A DNA stretch of 64,000 bases from Heliopora coerulea (taxonomy: Eukaryota; Cnidaria; Anthozoa; Scleralcyonacea; Helioporidae), in contig JASJOG010000032.1 of the NCBI GenBank assembly GCA_030142905.1, positions 1,412,001-1,476,000 of the forward strand, in the 5' to 3' direction. The stretch's first letter is position 1, and each line of letters opens with the position of its first letter. A model generated the notes under the pieces. It did no database searches, had not been told where the DNA came from, and saw only the letters and a program-made list of their open reading frames with translations. Position numbers and translations under genes: made by a program. Shown here in pieces: positions 20,222 through 33,030 of the stretch.

Positions 20222-23200
20222 TTGACCATCATGGTGCTGGCTATTATGGAAGAATTACCCAATGTGTTTCATTTGACTATAACCTGGGGGGAAGATTTCC
20301 TAAAGTGGTCCATGAAAGAGCTGCTGGGCGCCATGTTAAAGGAGATTGAGCTAAAAGAGGCCCATGAAGTGATGAACACCAAGTTTGAAGAAGAGGAGAC
20401 ATGGAATCAAAGACCCAAACTGAAAGTTCACATCTGCTGCAGCATTATTGACCAGGCAAGAAAAAGCGAGGTGAGCATATTGTTTACATGAGCACAATCG
20501 TAAAGACTGTAAGAAGGTTACTAATGTTAAAGAGCGTAAAGGGCTTTTACATGAACACAGTAGACGAAAAAATTGTTTAAGTAATTGTAAATGTAGTGCC
20601 TGTTGAGAGACACCATAGTTCAATGTGTGAGAGTCCTGGGACATTGGCTGACTCTTCTCATGCCAGTCCCAACCTCCATGTGGGTATGGAAAGTAGAGTA
20701 GCCTTGCAAATGGCTGAAGTGTTAATAAAGGGTTGCAGTGTAGTGTGAGAGTGCAAGCATTGTTTGACTCAGGCAGTCACAGATCATTTGTGACCACAAA
20801 GGTTGCTCAGTCTGCTGGAGTTCCAGTTAAGAGAAAGGAGCAGATTGAAATAAGTACCTTTGGGCAGGAGAAGGCACAGGGAAGGTTGTGAGAGGTGTTT
20901 GAGTTGGACGTTTGGCCAGTCAAAGGAGGAGGGTGCGAAAATTGAGGTGTACAGAGTAGAGGGAATTTCACAAGTGAGAAATGAGCATGTAGAAATAAAG
21001 AAGAGAGATTATCCCCATTTGCAGGGGTTGTGGTTTTCTGATGTTCGTAAAGATGAAGAGGTTTTGGAAATAGAACAACTGGTTGAAGCAGACTATCTTT
21101 GGGTTTTTCAGAAAGGCAGAACAGTTCAGGGGCACGCTGGTGAACCAGTGGCAGTACACACCAAGTTAGGTTGGGTACTGTCAGGGCCCATGAGAGTAAA
21201 TAGACCGAACAGCGAGGAAGTAAATGTGCATTTTGTAGGAAGTAGGCACAATGAATGTTTAGACTGTAGCATTAGTCAACTGTGGGATCTGGAAACACTA
21301 GGAATCAGAGAAGATTATTCGTGAAGTTCGTGAGTCATTAAAGGACAGTACTGCCTTGGAAAGAAGGCCATGATCCTTTACCTAGCAATTATGGTATAGC
21401 CCTGAAGAGGTTAAAGGGGCAGTTTGGGAAGATTAAGGCAAGAGCCAGAATTACTTCAAGAGTATGGTAGGGTAGTGAAGGACCAGTTCAAGGTGGGTAT
21501 AATTGAATCTGTAGTAGAATTAGAAAGAATGGGTGAACGTGTGCACTACTTACCACATCATGCAGTGGTACGTAAAGAAGCAAAAACAACCAAGGTTAGA
21601 GTTGTTTATGATGCCTCATGCAAGGAGTCCAAGAGGAATTTTTCATTGAATGATTGTCTTCATGTCAGCCCTTCATTAACACCACTACTCTTTCATATTT
21701 TATTAAGATTCAGAAACGTTGAAAAGGCCTTTGTTAATGTGGAAATTGATTTGGTTGATAGGGATTGCTTAAGGTTTCTCTGGGTGAATAGTGTTGATGA
21801 AAGGGGAATTAGACCAGTGGAATATCGATTTTGTAGAGTTGTCTTTGGAGTTAACTGCTCACTGTTTTTGGTGAATGCAACATTGCAATACCATTTAGAT
21901 AGGTTCAAGAAGGAAGATGAAGACTTTGTGAGAAAGGTAAAGGATAATTTTTATGTGGATGATCTGGTGACAGGTGAACAGACTGAAGATCAAGCCTTGT
22001 TATTATGTAAGAAGGCAAGTGAAAGATTAGGTAAGGGAGGATACAAACTTTGAAAGTGGTCGAGTAACAGCCAGAAGGTACAAAGGTTCATTGAAAGCAA
22101 ACTTGTGGAGTCGGTTGAAACGTCAGATACCGCTGATTATCAGACATTTGCCAAATCATCACTTGGTATGAAAGAGAACACCAGTTTAGACAAGGTACTG
22201 CGCATTTCGTGGGATAGAAAATCTGACAAATTCTACTTTCATTTAGCACTACTTGGAAGCAAGGCTAAAGGTTTAGCTCTCACCAGGAGAAATATTCTCA
22301 GTGTATTACCAAGTTTGTATGATCCTCATGGCACAGTCAGTCCATTAGTTGTTAGAGTAAAGATGTTATTTCAGGACTTATGCGAAGGAGTTGGCTGGGA
22401 TGAGGAAATTGTTGATAGCAGAAAGAAACGATGGCTTGAATGGGTTGAAGACGTAGAAAGAACTAATGAAATGGTGGTAACAAGATGTGTATATGGTGAT
22501 TTGGCAGGGAAAATGAGCTATTCATTGCATGGATTTGCAGATGCTAGCATGAAAGCTTACTGTGCTGTAGTGTATTTTGTCTGTGAGCTTAATGAGAGCT
22601 ACCATGTGGAAATGTTAGCCTCAAAGACAAGAGTTGCTCCATTAAGATCCACACTATACCTAGATTAGGACTGATGTCAGCACGAATTCTGGACAAGTTG
22701 GTGGCTACTGGCTGGACAGTAAGACAGCATCATGCTGGATTAACAATAAGGGTGAGTGGAAACAATTTGTTCGCCACAGGGTAAATGAAATTCTTAAATT
22801 GGCCAGGAAGGAGGATTGGGGATGTTGGCCTCTAGGCTAAAATGTAGTGAGTTCTGGTGGAAAGGGCCGAGATGGTTGTCTGGCCATAAGGATGGGTGTC
22901 CAGTAAGAGAAGAAATAGTCAACACTAGTGAAAGCCAGGAGGAAATTAGGAAGATATCAATTATGGAAATACAGACAGAGCAAGCTCCAAACATACAGAA
23001 CGTAATAAACGTTTGTAGGTATAGCAGTTTAAAGAAGCTTGTAAGAGTCACTGCTCTTGTGAAAAGATCTGCAAGCACTTTGAAGGCCAGATTAGAAAAC
23101 CACAATAAAGAACTGGGTAGTTTAAGGGTGAAGAAGATAGTTGAAGCAGAGAGAGATCTGATAAAGGCAGCTCAGGTTGGGTTGAAAACAAGAAAGGATT

Positions 23201-24480
23201 ACTAGAACTTAGAAAGGGATGGGGTGTTAAAGTGTAACGGCAGACTGGGGAACGCAGATTTAGGGATAGGGTCTAGGGAGCCAAGTCTTTTACTTAAGGA
23301 CCACTGTTAACTGAGCTAATTGTCCGAGCATGTCATGAGCAAGTACATCATTGTGGCTTTAGAGCTACTTTTGCCTAACTCCGAAGTAGGTTCTGGATGC
23401 CTACAGGTAGGCAACTCGTTAAGAAAATTATCTCTAAATGTGTTGTACGTAAAAGGCACTTTTAGGGAAAGCCTACGATGTGCCATTTGCTAAGGTAGGG
23501 ATCGATTTTGCAGGCCCGTTGTATGCTAAGGAAGGTAACATAATGGTCAAGGGTTATATTGTGCTGTATGTCACTAGGGCATTACATTTACACTTAGTGA
23601 AAGACTTAAGTGCTCGTACATTTAAGAATTGTTTATGTAGGTTTACTTCAAGGAGGGGCGTACCCACCTTGATTATTTCAGACAACGCAGAGACATTCAA
23701 GGCAACTGAGAAAGCCTTGAAGAAGTTGTATGAAAGTAAGGAAGTAAAAGCATATGTAGAAAACAATAAATTAGAGTGGAAATTTAATTTAGAGAGAGCC
23801 CCATGGTGGGGAGGTTTTTTTGAAAGAATGGTTGTGATGGTTAAGTGATGTTTGAGAATGGAGCTTGGTAACACTAAATTAACATTTGATGAATTTTTAA
23901 CAACATTGGTTGAGATTGAAGGAACTCTAAATTCCATACCCTTAACTTATGTGTATGATGAAGTGGAGGCTGAAGTGTTAACACCATTTCACCCTATGTT
24001 CAGAAGACTGACATCTATACCAGATGAGAGTAAGTCAGAGGATGCAGTCGATGCTGTAGGTTTGACTAGAAAGTTTACAAATTTAGGAAGGAAAAGGGCC
24101 TATTTTTGGAATAGGTGGCGGAAGGAATACTTGACAGGTTTGAGAGAGCATCATAAGCAATATAATAAAACTAAAGACAGGAAGATCAACATGGGTGATA
24201 TCGTTCTGGTGCAGGAGGAAACTCTTAAGAGAGGCAAATGGAAACTAGGCAAGATTGAAAGGTTAATCTTAGGTAGAGACCAGGAAATAAGGGGAGCCAG
24301 TGTGAAGGTGATAACGAACAATAATGCATTGAGGATAAACAGGCCAGTGCAGAAATTATTCCCATTGGAAGTGAGCTGTAATGAGGATGTGGGACAGAAT
24401 AAAGCTAAAGGAGTTGAGAAGGAAAGTGAAGAGAAGGGATGGTTAAAAGTTTGGGTGAGGCAGCTGCATTCGATGCACAG
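20222..24480 (+). pseudogene. BEL/Pao pol region: protease, RT, RNase H, integrase
   Basis: LFDSGSHRSFV (about 20757-20790) is the aspartic protease active site (DSG). RT: KVRVVYDASCKES and FYVDDLVTGEQ (YVDD box, about 21952-21980). RNase H-like: SLHGFADASMKAYCAVVYF (about 22520). Integrase: a zinc-binding HHCC region near 23320-23460 (ACHEQVHHCGF), then VGIDFAGPLY, LIISDNAETF and WWGGFFERM, which give the D, D and E residues. The C-terminus extends to about 24480. At least six frames are needed to read it through, so the gene is dead. Confidence 0.85.
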
Positions 24481-24528
24481 TGGAGAACAAGAGTTATGCT
24501 TGACCCCTAAAGGGTCAAGGGGGGAGCA

Positions 24529-24863
24529 TGTCGAATACTTTCGAAATGCTCTGTTCAGTTGGTTGTGGAGTGGTTGGGACTATCGTTGGATTATCTTGTT
24601 GTTAGACTTTGAACTTTGTACCAAAGCACAATGTGAGGTTGTGCTTCTGGGCGATGCCAAAAAAGGAAAAATCTCATAACTTTAGAGGCAAGTTGATAAT
24701 TGTGGTGTAGTGATGTAATCGGAACTAAAGAAAGAAGGTCTTGTAACTTTAGAGATGAGTTGTGATTAAACCTTTTATATTTATTGAAAAATACAGTCCC
24801 CAATTGTGTTTGGAACCAGCCAAAGCACAACTACCTTGGTGTGCCAGGTAGAAAAGTGCAATA
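24529..24863 (+). repeat. Right LTR of the BEL/Pao element
   Basis: It starts TGTCGAATACTTTCGAAATG, ends ...AAGTGCAATA, and is followed by GTCAG. Confidence 0.85.
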
Positions 24864-24868
24864 GTCAG

Positions 24869-25619
24869 TATCCTTTGATTTGGTATTGGGCAGGGACATC
24901 GTCAGTGGTCCAACAGATCCGATATTATGTTGGAGCAATATTTGTAGTCTTCTCTATTTAGTTTAATCTTTTCAGGCTTATCTGTAGTATAAGAATTTTG
25001 ACATCCTGTCAACTTGACACACCACGGTAGGACGGGTTTTGTGCTGTGCAGGCTACCTTTCTGTTTGTTTTTCAATTTCATGGACCAGAAAAGGAGGAAT
25101 TACATTGTATGTCTTTCCTTCCATTGAAATTGAAGTTTTCCAGCAGCTCATCTTTGACAATTTTGGGTCATTCTTGCAGTATTGCTGGCTGTGGATCGTA
25201 TGTTATCCTTCTGGCATGCTTGGATATGGTTGTGGGTCAGGTAAGGCTGTTTTTTTCAACAGGTAAGTGCTCTCTTGTGTGTGAATTGTTCATCTATCAT
25301 TTGTACTTTGATTCCAAAGAACTCTTCTTGCTTTCAGACCACATGTAAATTTTTTATAGACTTAATGCTTCACTGTTCAGTGAAGTCATCATTGATGGAA
25401 ACAATGTTTTATTATAAACAACACGGTATGTTTTGTTGAATTTTTTTCATATTAAATATCTGAGATAGAAGCTTCATTATTCAGTTAAGAGCAAGTCATC
25501 CTCTAACCCCAGTGTACTGTCAACATCCTCATCCATTGCAAATTCTGTTAATGATGATGCTTTTGGTCAAATGCCTAGAAAATCAGATTTGTTCTGTATA
25601 TATATATATGACTGCTAGG
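24869..25619. other. Gap without recognisable gene
   Basis: By the gene order of the virus-like element at 4438-15229, an ATPase relic could be expected somewhere between 19.1 and 28.8 kb, but I find no Walker motif here. A plus-strand frame at 25046-25348 is unrecognised. Confidence 0.3.
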
Positions 25620-27100
25620 GAATCTACCTGTTTCAAATATTTTAAAGTTTCAAGAGGTTGTTTATTTGGACATGCTTGACCTAATCTTTACATCAGAGAT
25701 GTGGCTCGTTAGCCAAATTCTTAACAAGGAGATTCTTCTGCATGGATTCAGCATATATTGTGTGGATCGCACAATGGAATGAACTGGAGGAGTTTTGATA
25801 GCCATTAAGCATGGCAATTTTATAACTCTGGTGAAGTTGCATCTATCAGTACAAATAACTCAGAAGCTATCCTTCCAAGCTACAGTAAATTGCTCCTTGT
25901 GTGCTGTTATAGACCTCCAGACAGCAATGACATATCTGACTTTTAGATCCTTGGCAGATAATTTTTTTCCAATTATGAACAAGTCATCATTGCTGGTGAT
26001 TTTAATCTTACAAATTTTAATTGGGTAGACTGTAATTATACATTCAATGGAGCCCTGGATCAGGCATTCTGTGATATTTTAGATGATTACTTTGTCCCAA
26101 CACTGTCTTCTTCCCATGAGAGAATCAAATATCTTGGATCTATTTGATTAGCAAGTATCCTTTTCGGACATTTGTAACCCAAAAGAGGTGGCAATGTCCT
26201 CTGACCATCGTGTTGTTTGTTTTAAGGTTCTGTTGCCTGTAAATTCAACCAAGCAACCAAAGCAATTAGTCTTTGACTACAGATGAGCAGATTTTGAAGG
26301 CTTGACAAATTGTCTAAACAAACTAGATAACTAATCCTTATTATCAAGTAACAAAAAGGAATCCACTATAGATTATGATTGGTCAGTCCAGAAAAATGCT
26401 GTATTGTCTGTGATGCACAAATACATTCTGACTAAATATTTAGACCTATGTTATACACACTCTGCAAAAGATTCTTAAGCAGGGGAACTGTTTATTTCAA
26501 TTAAAAGTATTACAAATTGAGAGTTGATGTCAAAAAAGCTGTGCAAGAAAGTAGGCAGCTCTATTTTTCTTTACTAGGTACTACTTTTGGTCTGTTTTTA
26601 ATATTAAATATTTATCCAGGAGCATCCCCACCTCAGTTTCAACTCCAGATCCAAACAATCCTGAAAATAGACTTTATGCATATAATCCAACCAGCATTGT
26701 CAAGATGTTCAATAAATACTTTCACTCCACTTACATGCCATCTTCAGGTTTTCTTCCCTCAGTGCAACCCAAAGATTTTTCTTATGTGGCAAGGATTTCA
26801 TTGATTGAACTTTTTGTCAAAGAAGTCCAAAAAGCCTTACAAAACTTGGATCCATCTAAGGTTCATGGTCCCAATGGGATTCCTTCTTGCTTATGCCCCT
26901 CGATTATCATCTTCTCTACATTATTTAACAAATCACTTGTCTTATCTCAGGTTCATGCTGAGTGGAAACTTGTCAACAGTGTTCCACTAACATAAAAAGG
27001 AAAGAAAGATCACATTGAAACTTATCAACCCATATCATTGCTGTTGATAATAAGCAAGGTCCTAGAGCATTGTGTCCTCAACCATATATCGAGTCATATA

Positions 27101-28386
27101 CAGGGTGTGGCAAAAATACCTCACACATTTTACTGGTTGACAAAAAGGCCAAGACAAATGTTATTTGAAAACATATTTTACTATCATTAAAGTAAAGATA
27201 TACAGTTTATTTTCACTTGTTTTTTGAAAATGATTTCCTCCAAATGGTGGCCTCTATTCGTGGTACACTGTTGTAGTTGATTTCTGAAATTTTCCATCAC
27301 CCAGTGAGTAATTTCTGGTGGTATTTATGCAATTGTTTGGCTTATAGCAGCCTTCAATTCGTCAATTGTTGTTGGTCGATGTTTACATACCTCAGCTTTC
27401 AGGCAGTCCAAGAGAAAATAATCACATAGGGCGAGATCAGGTGAGCATGCAGACCATCCAACATTACTGTGTAAGGAGATCAAGTGTCCTGGAAACAACT
27501 CCCTTAAAACTGCCATTGATTTTCTCACAGTGTGAGCAGTGGCTCCATCCTGTTCAAACCACACATCCGAATTTCCAAGGTTTGTGAGTTTTGGCTCCAA
27601 AAATGTTCTTAACATCTCCACATACTGATCAGAATTTACTGATACCGTTTGGCCTTCCTCATCATCAAAAAAGTGAGGGCCCCAAAAACCAAAATTTGAA
27701 ACAGCACACCACACAGTAACTCGTTCGCTGTGTAAAGGTCTTTCATGAAGCTCTTTAGGGTTGTTTTCCGCCCAGTAGCAAAAATTTTGCTTATTGATGC
27801 AACCAGATAGATCAAAGTGGACTTTGTCACTTGTAAGGAGAACAGCATTTGCAGGAACACTTTGAAGGATATCTTCACAGCATGCCATGCGATTTTCCCA
27901 ATCATGTTCATGAAGTTCCTGAACAACCATCATTTTGTATGGATGGAACTTTAGATAAATGTGTAAAATTCTCCTGACAGTTCAATCAGACAGTCCCAAA
28001 GCAGAAGCATGTTTACGGGCTGAACGTGATTTCAAAACAGATTGTCTCACAGCTTGGACATTTTCGGGAGTTCGAACACTTCAAGGTCTTCCAGGTGGTT
28101 TTCTTTTTAATGCTGAACCTGTGGCCCTGAAATTTTCAGTCCATAGTAATATGGATTTTCTGTCTGGAACAGCATCATTTCAATTTAGCCTGAAATGAAT
28201 GCGAAAAGCTCTCTGTGTTTCAATCACAGATTTACCATTCTTGATAAATGTTTCAACAGCAAACGCAGGGTGTGCACCGGCCCAAACCATGAGGGATACT
28301 GAAAGACACGGTTAACACCTACCTAGCCTCACAAGCATCACACCAATGGCCATGTAAAATATGGGAGGTTTTTCTGCCGCACCCTG
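27101..28386. mobile_element. Mariner-type transposon, DD41D spacing
   Basis: The 1286-bp element is bounded by inverted ends CAGGGTGTGGCAAAAATACC and ...GGTTTTTCTGCCGCACCCTG, with a TA duplication at 27099-27100 and 28387-28388. It is inserted in the reverse-transcriptase region of the LINE. Confidence 0.85.
27325..28290 (-). pseudogene. Mariner transposase, broken
   Basis: On the minus strand a probable start at 28290 gives MVWAGAHPAFAVETF and a HTH-like region (SARKHASALGLSD, then TGA, then TVRRILHIYLKFHPYK). The open part (27933-27325) has TSDKVHFDLSG (first Asp region), WFEQDGATAHTV (second Asp) and CSPDLALCDYFLLD (third Asp). I count 41 residues between the second and third Asp, the spacing of DD41D (rosa-like) mariners. 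At least two in-frame TGA codons and a shift inactivate it. It would cut the element at its TIRs and insert it at TA. Confidence 0.8.
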
Positions 28387-28819
28387 TACAATCTCATATA
28401 CATTCAGTGTAGTATGGTTTCACAAATGGTGTAAATCATGTACATCTCAATTGCTTTCAGTCTCACACTATCGGAAAAAAATTGGACAAGGGGATCCAAT
28501 TGGACATCATTTTTATGGATGTTTATAAAGCATTTGATATCATTGATCATTCCAAACTGTTGTGGAAATTGCAAGATTTCGGATTCTTGGGCCTTATCTT
28601 GATGAGGTTTAGGAACTATCTGTCAAATTGCTGTCAATGGTGTTATGTTCACATCAATACCCGATTACATTAGGAGTTCGACAGGGTTCTTTGTTGGATC
28701 CCAATTTGGGATCTCAAATCAATAGTTACACAAAACATGCCCTTGAAAAAGTCTGCTACAGTAATTTTCTGATCAAAAAGTATTTTATTAGAGAAATACC
28801 TGAAAGCTTCTTTGTACAG

Positions 28820-29610
28820 TCAATGTAGTTTTAGATCCCTGCTATATATTTGATTGGGTTTCCCTTCAATCAAAATTTTATTTTTGGATATTTTTTGATA
28901 TGGGGATACTACATCTTCAGCATCATCATCCTTGAATAATAATACAATTATTTGCATGCTTTGCACTGTGTCAGCTTTCAGCCATACAGTCTTTGTAAAC
29001 ATTGTTATGTGTTCATAAACTAGAGACTTATCAGTTGAAAACATGCTTGTTATTTGAAATGCAAGGTCATCATTCATAATAGTTTCATATTCAAGTTCCA
29101 AGTTTTCGATGGAGTAATTAGCTGCGGTTTGACTGCTTTGTGTAACTAAGACTTCACTGCAACTATGTACTCTGCATTGTTCATCATACTATTTGGCACA
29201 AAGAAACCTGTATTCTCCAGTAACTTACGAAGCTTTATCCTTTCCTTTGTAGCAAAAACAGAGTACATCTATGCATCCTGCACTTTTGCAGTGTCACTAG
29301 ATGAGCCACCAGAGTCGTCTTTTGAAGTCAATTTTCTCCTATTTTAGCCATCTACACTGTACTAGATCAAGTCAGCTCTTCTAGACTTGCCTGGCCATTT
29401 GTCCTGAATGTTTCACAAACAATTTTAAGTTGTTGTATATAACCTCACCAGCATTTTTGATCTCTAGACGACTTTGTAATAACTTTGAGGTCAAAGTATA
29501 AATGAAGAGAATCTTGGAACTCTGATATAACTGCTTCCCTGTGCTTGCAGTATGAGGATTAAAAGTGATAGGGTGTCTAGTTCTTTCTCCAACTAATTAT
29601 ATTCTGGAAC
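28820..29610 (-). pseudogene. Relic of the capsid-like gene, second virus-like element
   Basis: On the minus strand, ERTRHPITFNPHTAST (about 29590-29540) matches the N-terminus at 7813 (NRTRHVVTLNPNS). Further on are LELEYETIMNDDLAFQITSM, MQIIVLLFKDDDAED and LIEGKPNQIYSRD, matching the order LELEYETIENQDL, KAVVLLFRN and IEGVPNSIYSQG of 6695-7399. The C-terminal third is missing; the LINE abuts it. Stops and frameshifts are frequent, so this is older than the copy at 4.4-15.2 kb. Confidence 0.7.
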
Positions 29611-29989
29611 CAAGCATTGACATTATTATATTATAACATATATTTTATTTTTTTCTTGTACATAAATATCATGAGGATCCACCAATTATAATATAGATAT
29701 GGTATGGTAATCTTTATTTAAATGCGGGATCACTTAATTTCAAAATGTTCTTCCAGTGAGCTGTCCACTATAATTAACTACAAATACATTAACTATATGG
29801 AAAACTACACTGCATCATTTTTTGTCCTTATTTTTAACATAAATTAGTTAAAAATTTAACTACAAAAGTTCTTTAAAAGATCTGACTGACTTGACTTTTA
29901 ACATACTTTGAAAGACCATTCCAGAGGACTGCCCCTTTATAATGAAAGCTGTTCTTTATAACTTCAGTATATGATCATCAATAAATATT

Positions 29990-30620
29990 TGCCCATGACC
30001 TGTAGTCTTTTTTGGCTATATCTTCAATTTCTATCCACAGTTCTTTTTTAACTGATGGTTTTATACTGGCATGGATAGTGTTATTACCAGACCTTTTCAA
30101 ACCTAATGATAAACCAGTTATTAAGGCTATCACTGATAATCCTTTTCCTATTATAAGTTCTAATTTCCTCCATTAAGTGTAATACTCTCTTATTTCAGTC
30201 CTTGCTGTTGCAAATTCATCAGAATCAGCTAACTCTCCATCTGTAGTTTTAATATTTTTGGTTACATTCTAAATGGCAGTGCTGTCTCGTATGAAAACTC
30301 ATAATTAGTTAAAAATCCACTAGTGTTAAATGACTTTTTGATCAGCCCTTTTCATCCATTAAAAATTTTATGAATTTTGGATTGGAACATTCTGGTTCTA
30401 GTAAAAGTGTATCACCGAAAAGAAACACTATACTATGAGTTTGGTAATAAGTATCCCTATAACCGAATAACTTTTCAATAGATTGTACTCTAAATTATGC
30501 AAAAGATTATATTCATCATAACCACCACCAAAATCTGTTTCTTTCTCTTAATTTTCATGGTTATCCAAATCGTTTGATTCAATTTCACTGTAGATATGAT
30601 AATTTTTTTTTTCAATAGAC
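29990..30620 (-). pseudogene. Relic of the long acidic/membrane-type gene
   Basis: The minus strand has ETDFGGGYDEYNLL, like ETSFGGDDLED of the gene at 7922-9232, then FLFGDTLLLEPECSNPKFI, and at the end FATARTEIREYYT and LELIIGKGLSVIALITGLSL (a membrane segment). It lies upstream of the capsid relic on the same strand, the same order as in the complete element. Confidence 0.5.
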
Positions 30621-30949
30621 CAATAGGAGTGAATATATCAGTTACAATACCATCTCATTATATGGAAGACCTTGCAAATAAGATCTTATTTGTGTCAATA
30701 TTTTTTGATTAGATGTGAAAGCAAAATTACATTGTTCTATTTTTTTACCGATATTACTTTTTCGTATAAGCTTGTATAACTATCCTTGTTCCACTAATTG
30801 ATCAAATTATAACTCTGACTGACATTAAGCTAATTGTTGTCATGTTAAGTAATAGTTTGACTTTTTAAATTTTTTTGTATTTTCATTTATGACAGTGGTG
30901 ATACCATCATTTAGCTTTTCAACTTATATAATTAAAATCAATTGGACAT

Positions 30950-31810
30950 GTTCTATTTTAATCTATATATCAATGGGGGTCGTGGTCAATTTTTAGAGAA
31001 GACCTTATGATGTAGTTTTATATAGTTTTTGTTCATTTTAAAACCTTTGTATAAGATGAACAAGGCTGTATCTCCCTTTAATGGTGCCATTACTGATGAT
31101 ATTAGAGTGAACGTGTACATTTTCTGGCCATTACACCAAACACTACTTTCATGTGAACCTGAGTCCGCATCCTAATGTATGCTTAGGGATATCCATGTAT
31201 TCAATTCACTGCAATAAACCTTTGTCTTATAAGATTCAATATTTCTATTATTACTAAATGAAGGACCAACTAATATGTAGTCATTGCCATTAGACACAAT
31301 AAGATCTTTGTTTGAAGGAGGTAGGAAAGATATGAATTTATTGAACAGCCCATTTCTTGTCTAGTAATTGTTTGCATCGAAACTTTTTTACTGGTACACT
31401 ATAAAAACGTTTACTGTGTCAGGAGTATCAGGTGCTGGGTTTAAATCTGTATTGGATATCATTCTTTGATTACCATCAAACTTTAAAAAGTCTCGTTTAT
31501 TTATTTATTCTTTCAGATTTTGCTGATAGTATAGGAGTATGATTATCATTTCATTGACAAGCATTCAGCTGACTCAATGTATTGTCATGTAACTCACTTA
31601 CCTTTCTACTACTGGAATCATAAACAACTTCAAATGAGATCACTGTATCTATTTTATACATGCACTCTGTGAATGGTAAAATATGCCCATATTAGTTTCA
31701 ATGAGTTTAGATAGTTAATCATATACAAGTTTGAAGTTGGGTCTGTATCATCGATAGTGGCTGGTATGTTTTTCAATTTATATAAATTCACGTCTAAATT
31801 GCCACTAATA
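30950..31810 (-). pseudogene. Relic of the tail-fibre-like gene
   Basis: The minus strand has one repeat unit (LDVNLYKLKNIPATIDDTDP, then YMINYLNS), which fits the GDLNMGTNKV...YVD repeat of 11868-14294. It is followed by LKFDGNQRMISNTDLNPAPD, SNGNDYILVGPSFSNNRNIE, WISLSIH and ESSVWCNGQKMY, matching the C-terminal domain (ISVHIDTES, SSFWANGKLI). Here the tail gene lies on the same strand as the capsid gene, unlike in the complete element, so either a different architecture or a rearrangement is present. Confidence 0.55.
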
Positions 31811-31849
31811 GACAATGCTAATACAATGCCCATGTTAGTGCTGTGGTTA

Positions 31850-33030
31850 TCAACTATTTATTTATTTGTGTTGAAGCAAATCAATTTGGTCTTGTTCTTT
31901 TTTTCCATCCATGTGATTTAAGACTAGCAAATGAAATGGCTTTCTTGGTACTTGTGGGTGGTTGCACTTTTGGGGGATATCTTAGTTACTGGATAATTTA
32001 TGACTTGAAAGGACAGTTCGAAAACTCAGCTCTTTGGAATATGTATTAGCCAACTGTTCACATTCTGTAGCAAACTTTGACTTGGCTCTTTATCAGTATG
32101 AATAAAAGACTTTACGGGAACTTGCTTGTATCCAGGACGTTTGCTAAGCAACCGAGGGTAAACGACATTCTTTGCTGAAGTTGAAACAATGCTGATTTGT
32201 ATAAATCGAGACTTTTCATGTTCTAGTACTCACGTAGCTGACCTAGACAATCATAGGTATGTCTGAATCGAGTAGTTTTGTCAGTGGAATAGTTTCAAGC
32301 AGCTTTCAATAGTGGCTTCCCGAATTCATTCTTCAAATATTATCACCTGGATTTTGCTGGTGTTTAATGACAAAGTAGAATGCTGATTCTGATTCATTAG
32401 GATGATGGCTTCTGAATATTTTGTAATACTTCTCCAGACTGTGTTCATGGTCAATTGTTCAAGAAGTGGGATAAAACCCTCAGCGTCCCATAGACTTGAC
32501 CTGAGCTGACAGTCTTCGGATCCTTTAACCACTTTCCACTGAAGGATTTCATTGCCTTTTTCAGGATGGTTTTCCCTGTGAAATGTTGCTCCACTGAAGA
32601 CATTGGAATCTATTTCTGGCTTGTAAACAAGGATGAAAGGCTACTTATTTTTGTAGATCATGTTGTCTGCTTCAGTCTTTGTCACTTCTAGGGTGGTTTG
32701 TGGATGATTGATTTCATTAGGATTTTAAAACCGACTTCTTTCAGTTAATTAACTGTTGAATGCTTCGTTAAAAATATCCAAGAATTGATGGTTTGTACAC
32801 TATGCCATTTTTCTCCTTTACCAAAGTATTACAGTGGAAAAAAGTAGCTATTTTACTTTTCTTTACTCGTTCTTCTCCCGACAAGGTTTGCTTGTCATAT
32901 TTTGTTGCATGTTTGGTCAGCAATAGAAATGCATAACTCTTTCATGTTTTCTTTATTTCATTGGTTTTGTAATTCGTTTCATCTCGGTTACCGAAGTCTT
33001 TTACCTGTGGATGAATACGTAGCATAAAAT
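31850..33030 (-). pseudogene. Unrecognised coding relic, possibly upstream part of the tail region
   Basis: The minus strand keeps coherent protein-like stretches over about 0.9 kb: FHRENHPEKGNEILQWKVVK, SSLWDAEGFIPLLEQLTMNT, SKRPGYKQVPVKSFIHTDKE and LLQNVNSWLIHIPKS. They are separated by stops and shifts. It reads toward the tail-fibre relic, so it could encode a virion protein of the second element. I do not recognise a family with confidence. Confidence 0.35.

Larger units (their letters stand above)
19090..24863 (+). mobile_element. BEL/Pao LTR retrotransposon, degenerate
   Basis: The 5774-bp element has two 335-bp LTRs of equal length and a GTCAG duplication. A purine-rich tract (aaggggggagca, just before 24529) primes the second strand. 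Order: gag-like region, aspartic protease, reverse transcriptase, RNase H, integrase, as in BEL/Pao. Many frameshifts and stops; the LTRs differ at a number of positions, so this is not recent. Confidence 0.9.
25620..28815 (+). mobile_element. CR1/Jockey-like LINE, 5' and 3' incomplete, split by a mariner
   Basis: Endonuclease part: GGVLIAIKHGNF near 25785 and VIIAGDFNLTNFNWVD near 25985 (GDFN motif of APE-type endonucleases), with CYRPPDSN in between in another frame. RT part: LDPSKVHGPNGIPS and YQPISLLLIISKVLEHCVLN (26840-27085), then after the mariner IIFMDVYKAFDIIDHSKLLW (28500-28560) and GVRQGSLLDPN (about 28675). The catalytic YADD region is missing: the element breaks off near 28815, where a capsid relic begins. 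Many frameshifts. Confidence 0.8.

Noticed and set aside
24869..25619. Possible packaging-ATPase relic expected from gene order
   Set aside because: No Walker A or B motif could be found in any frame.
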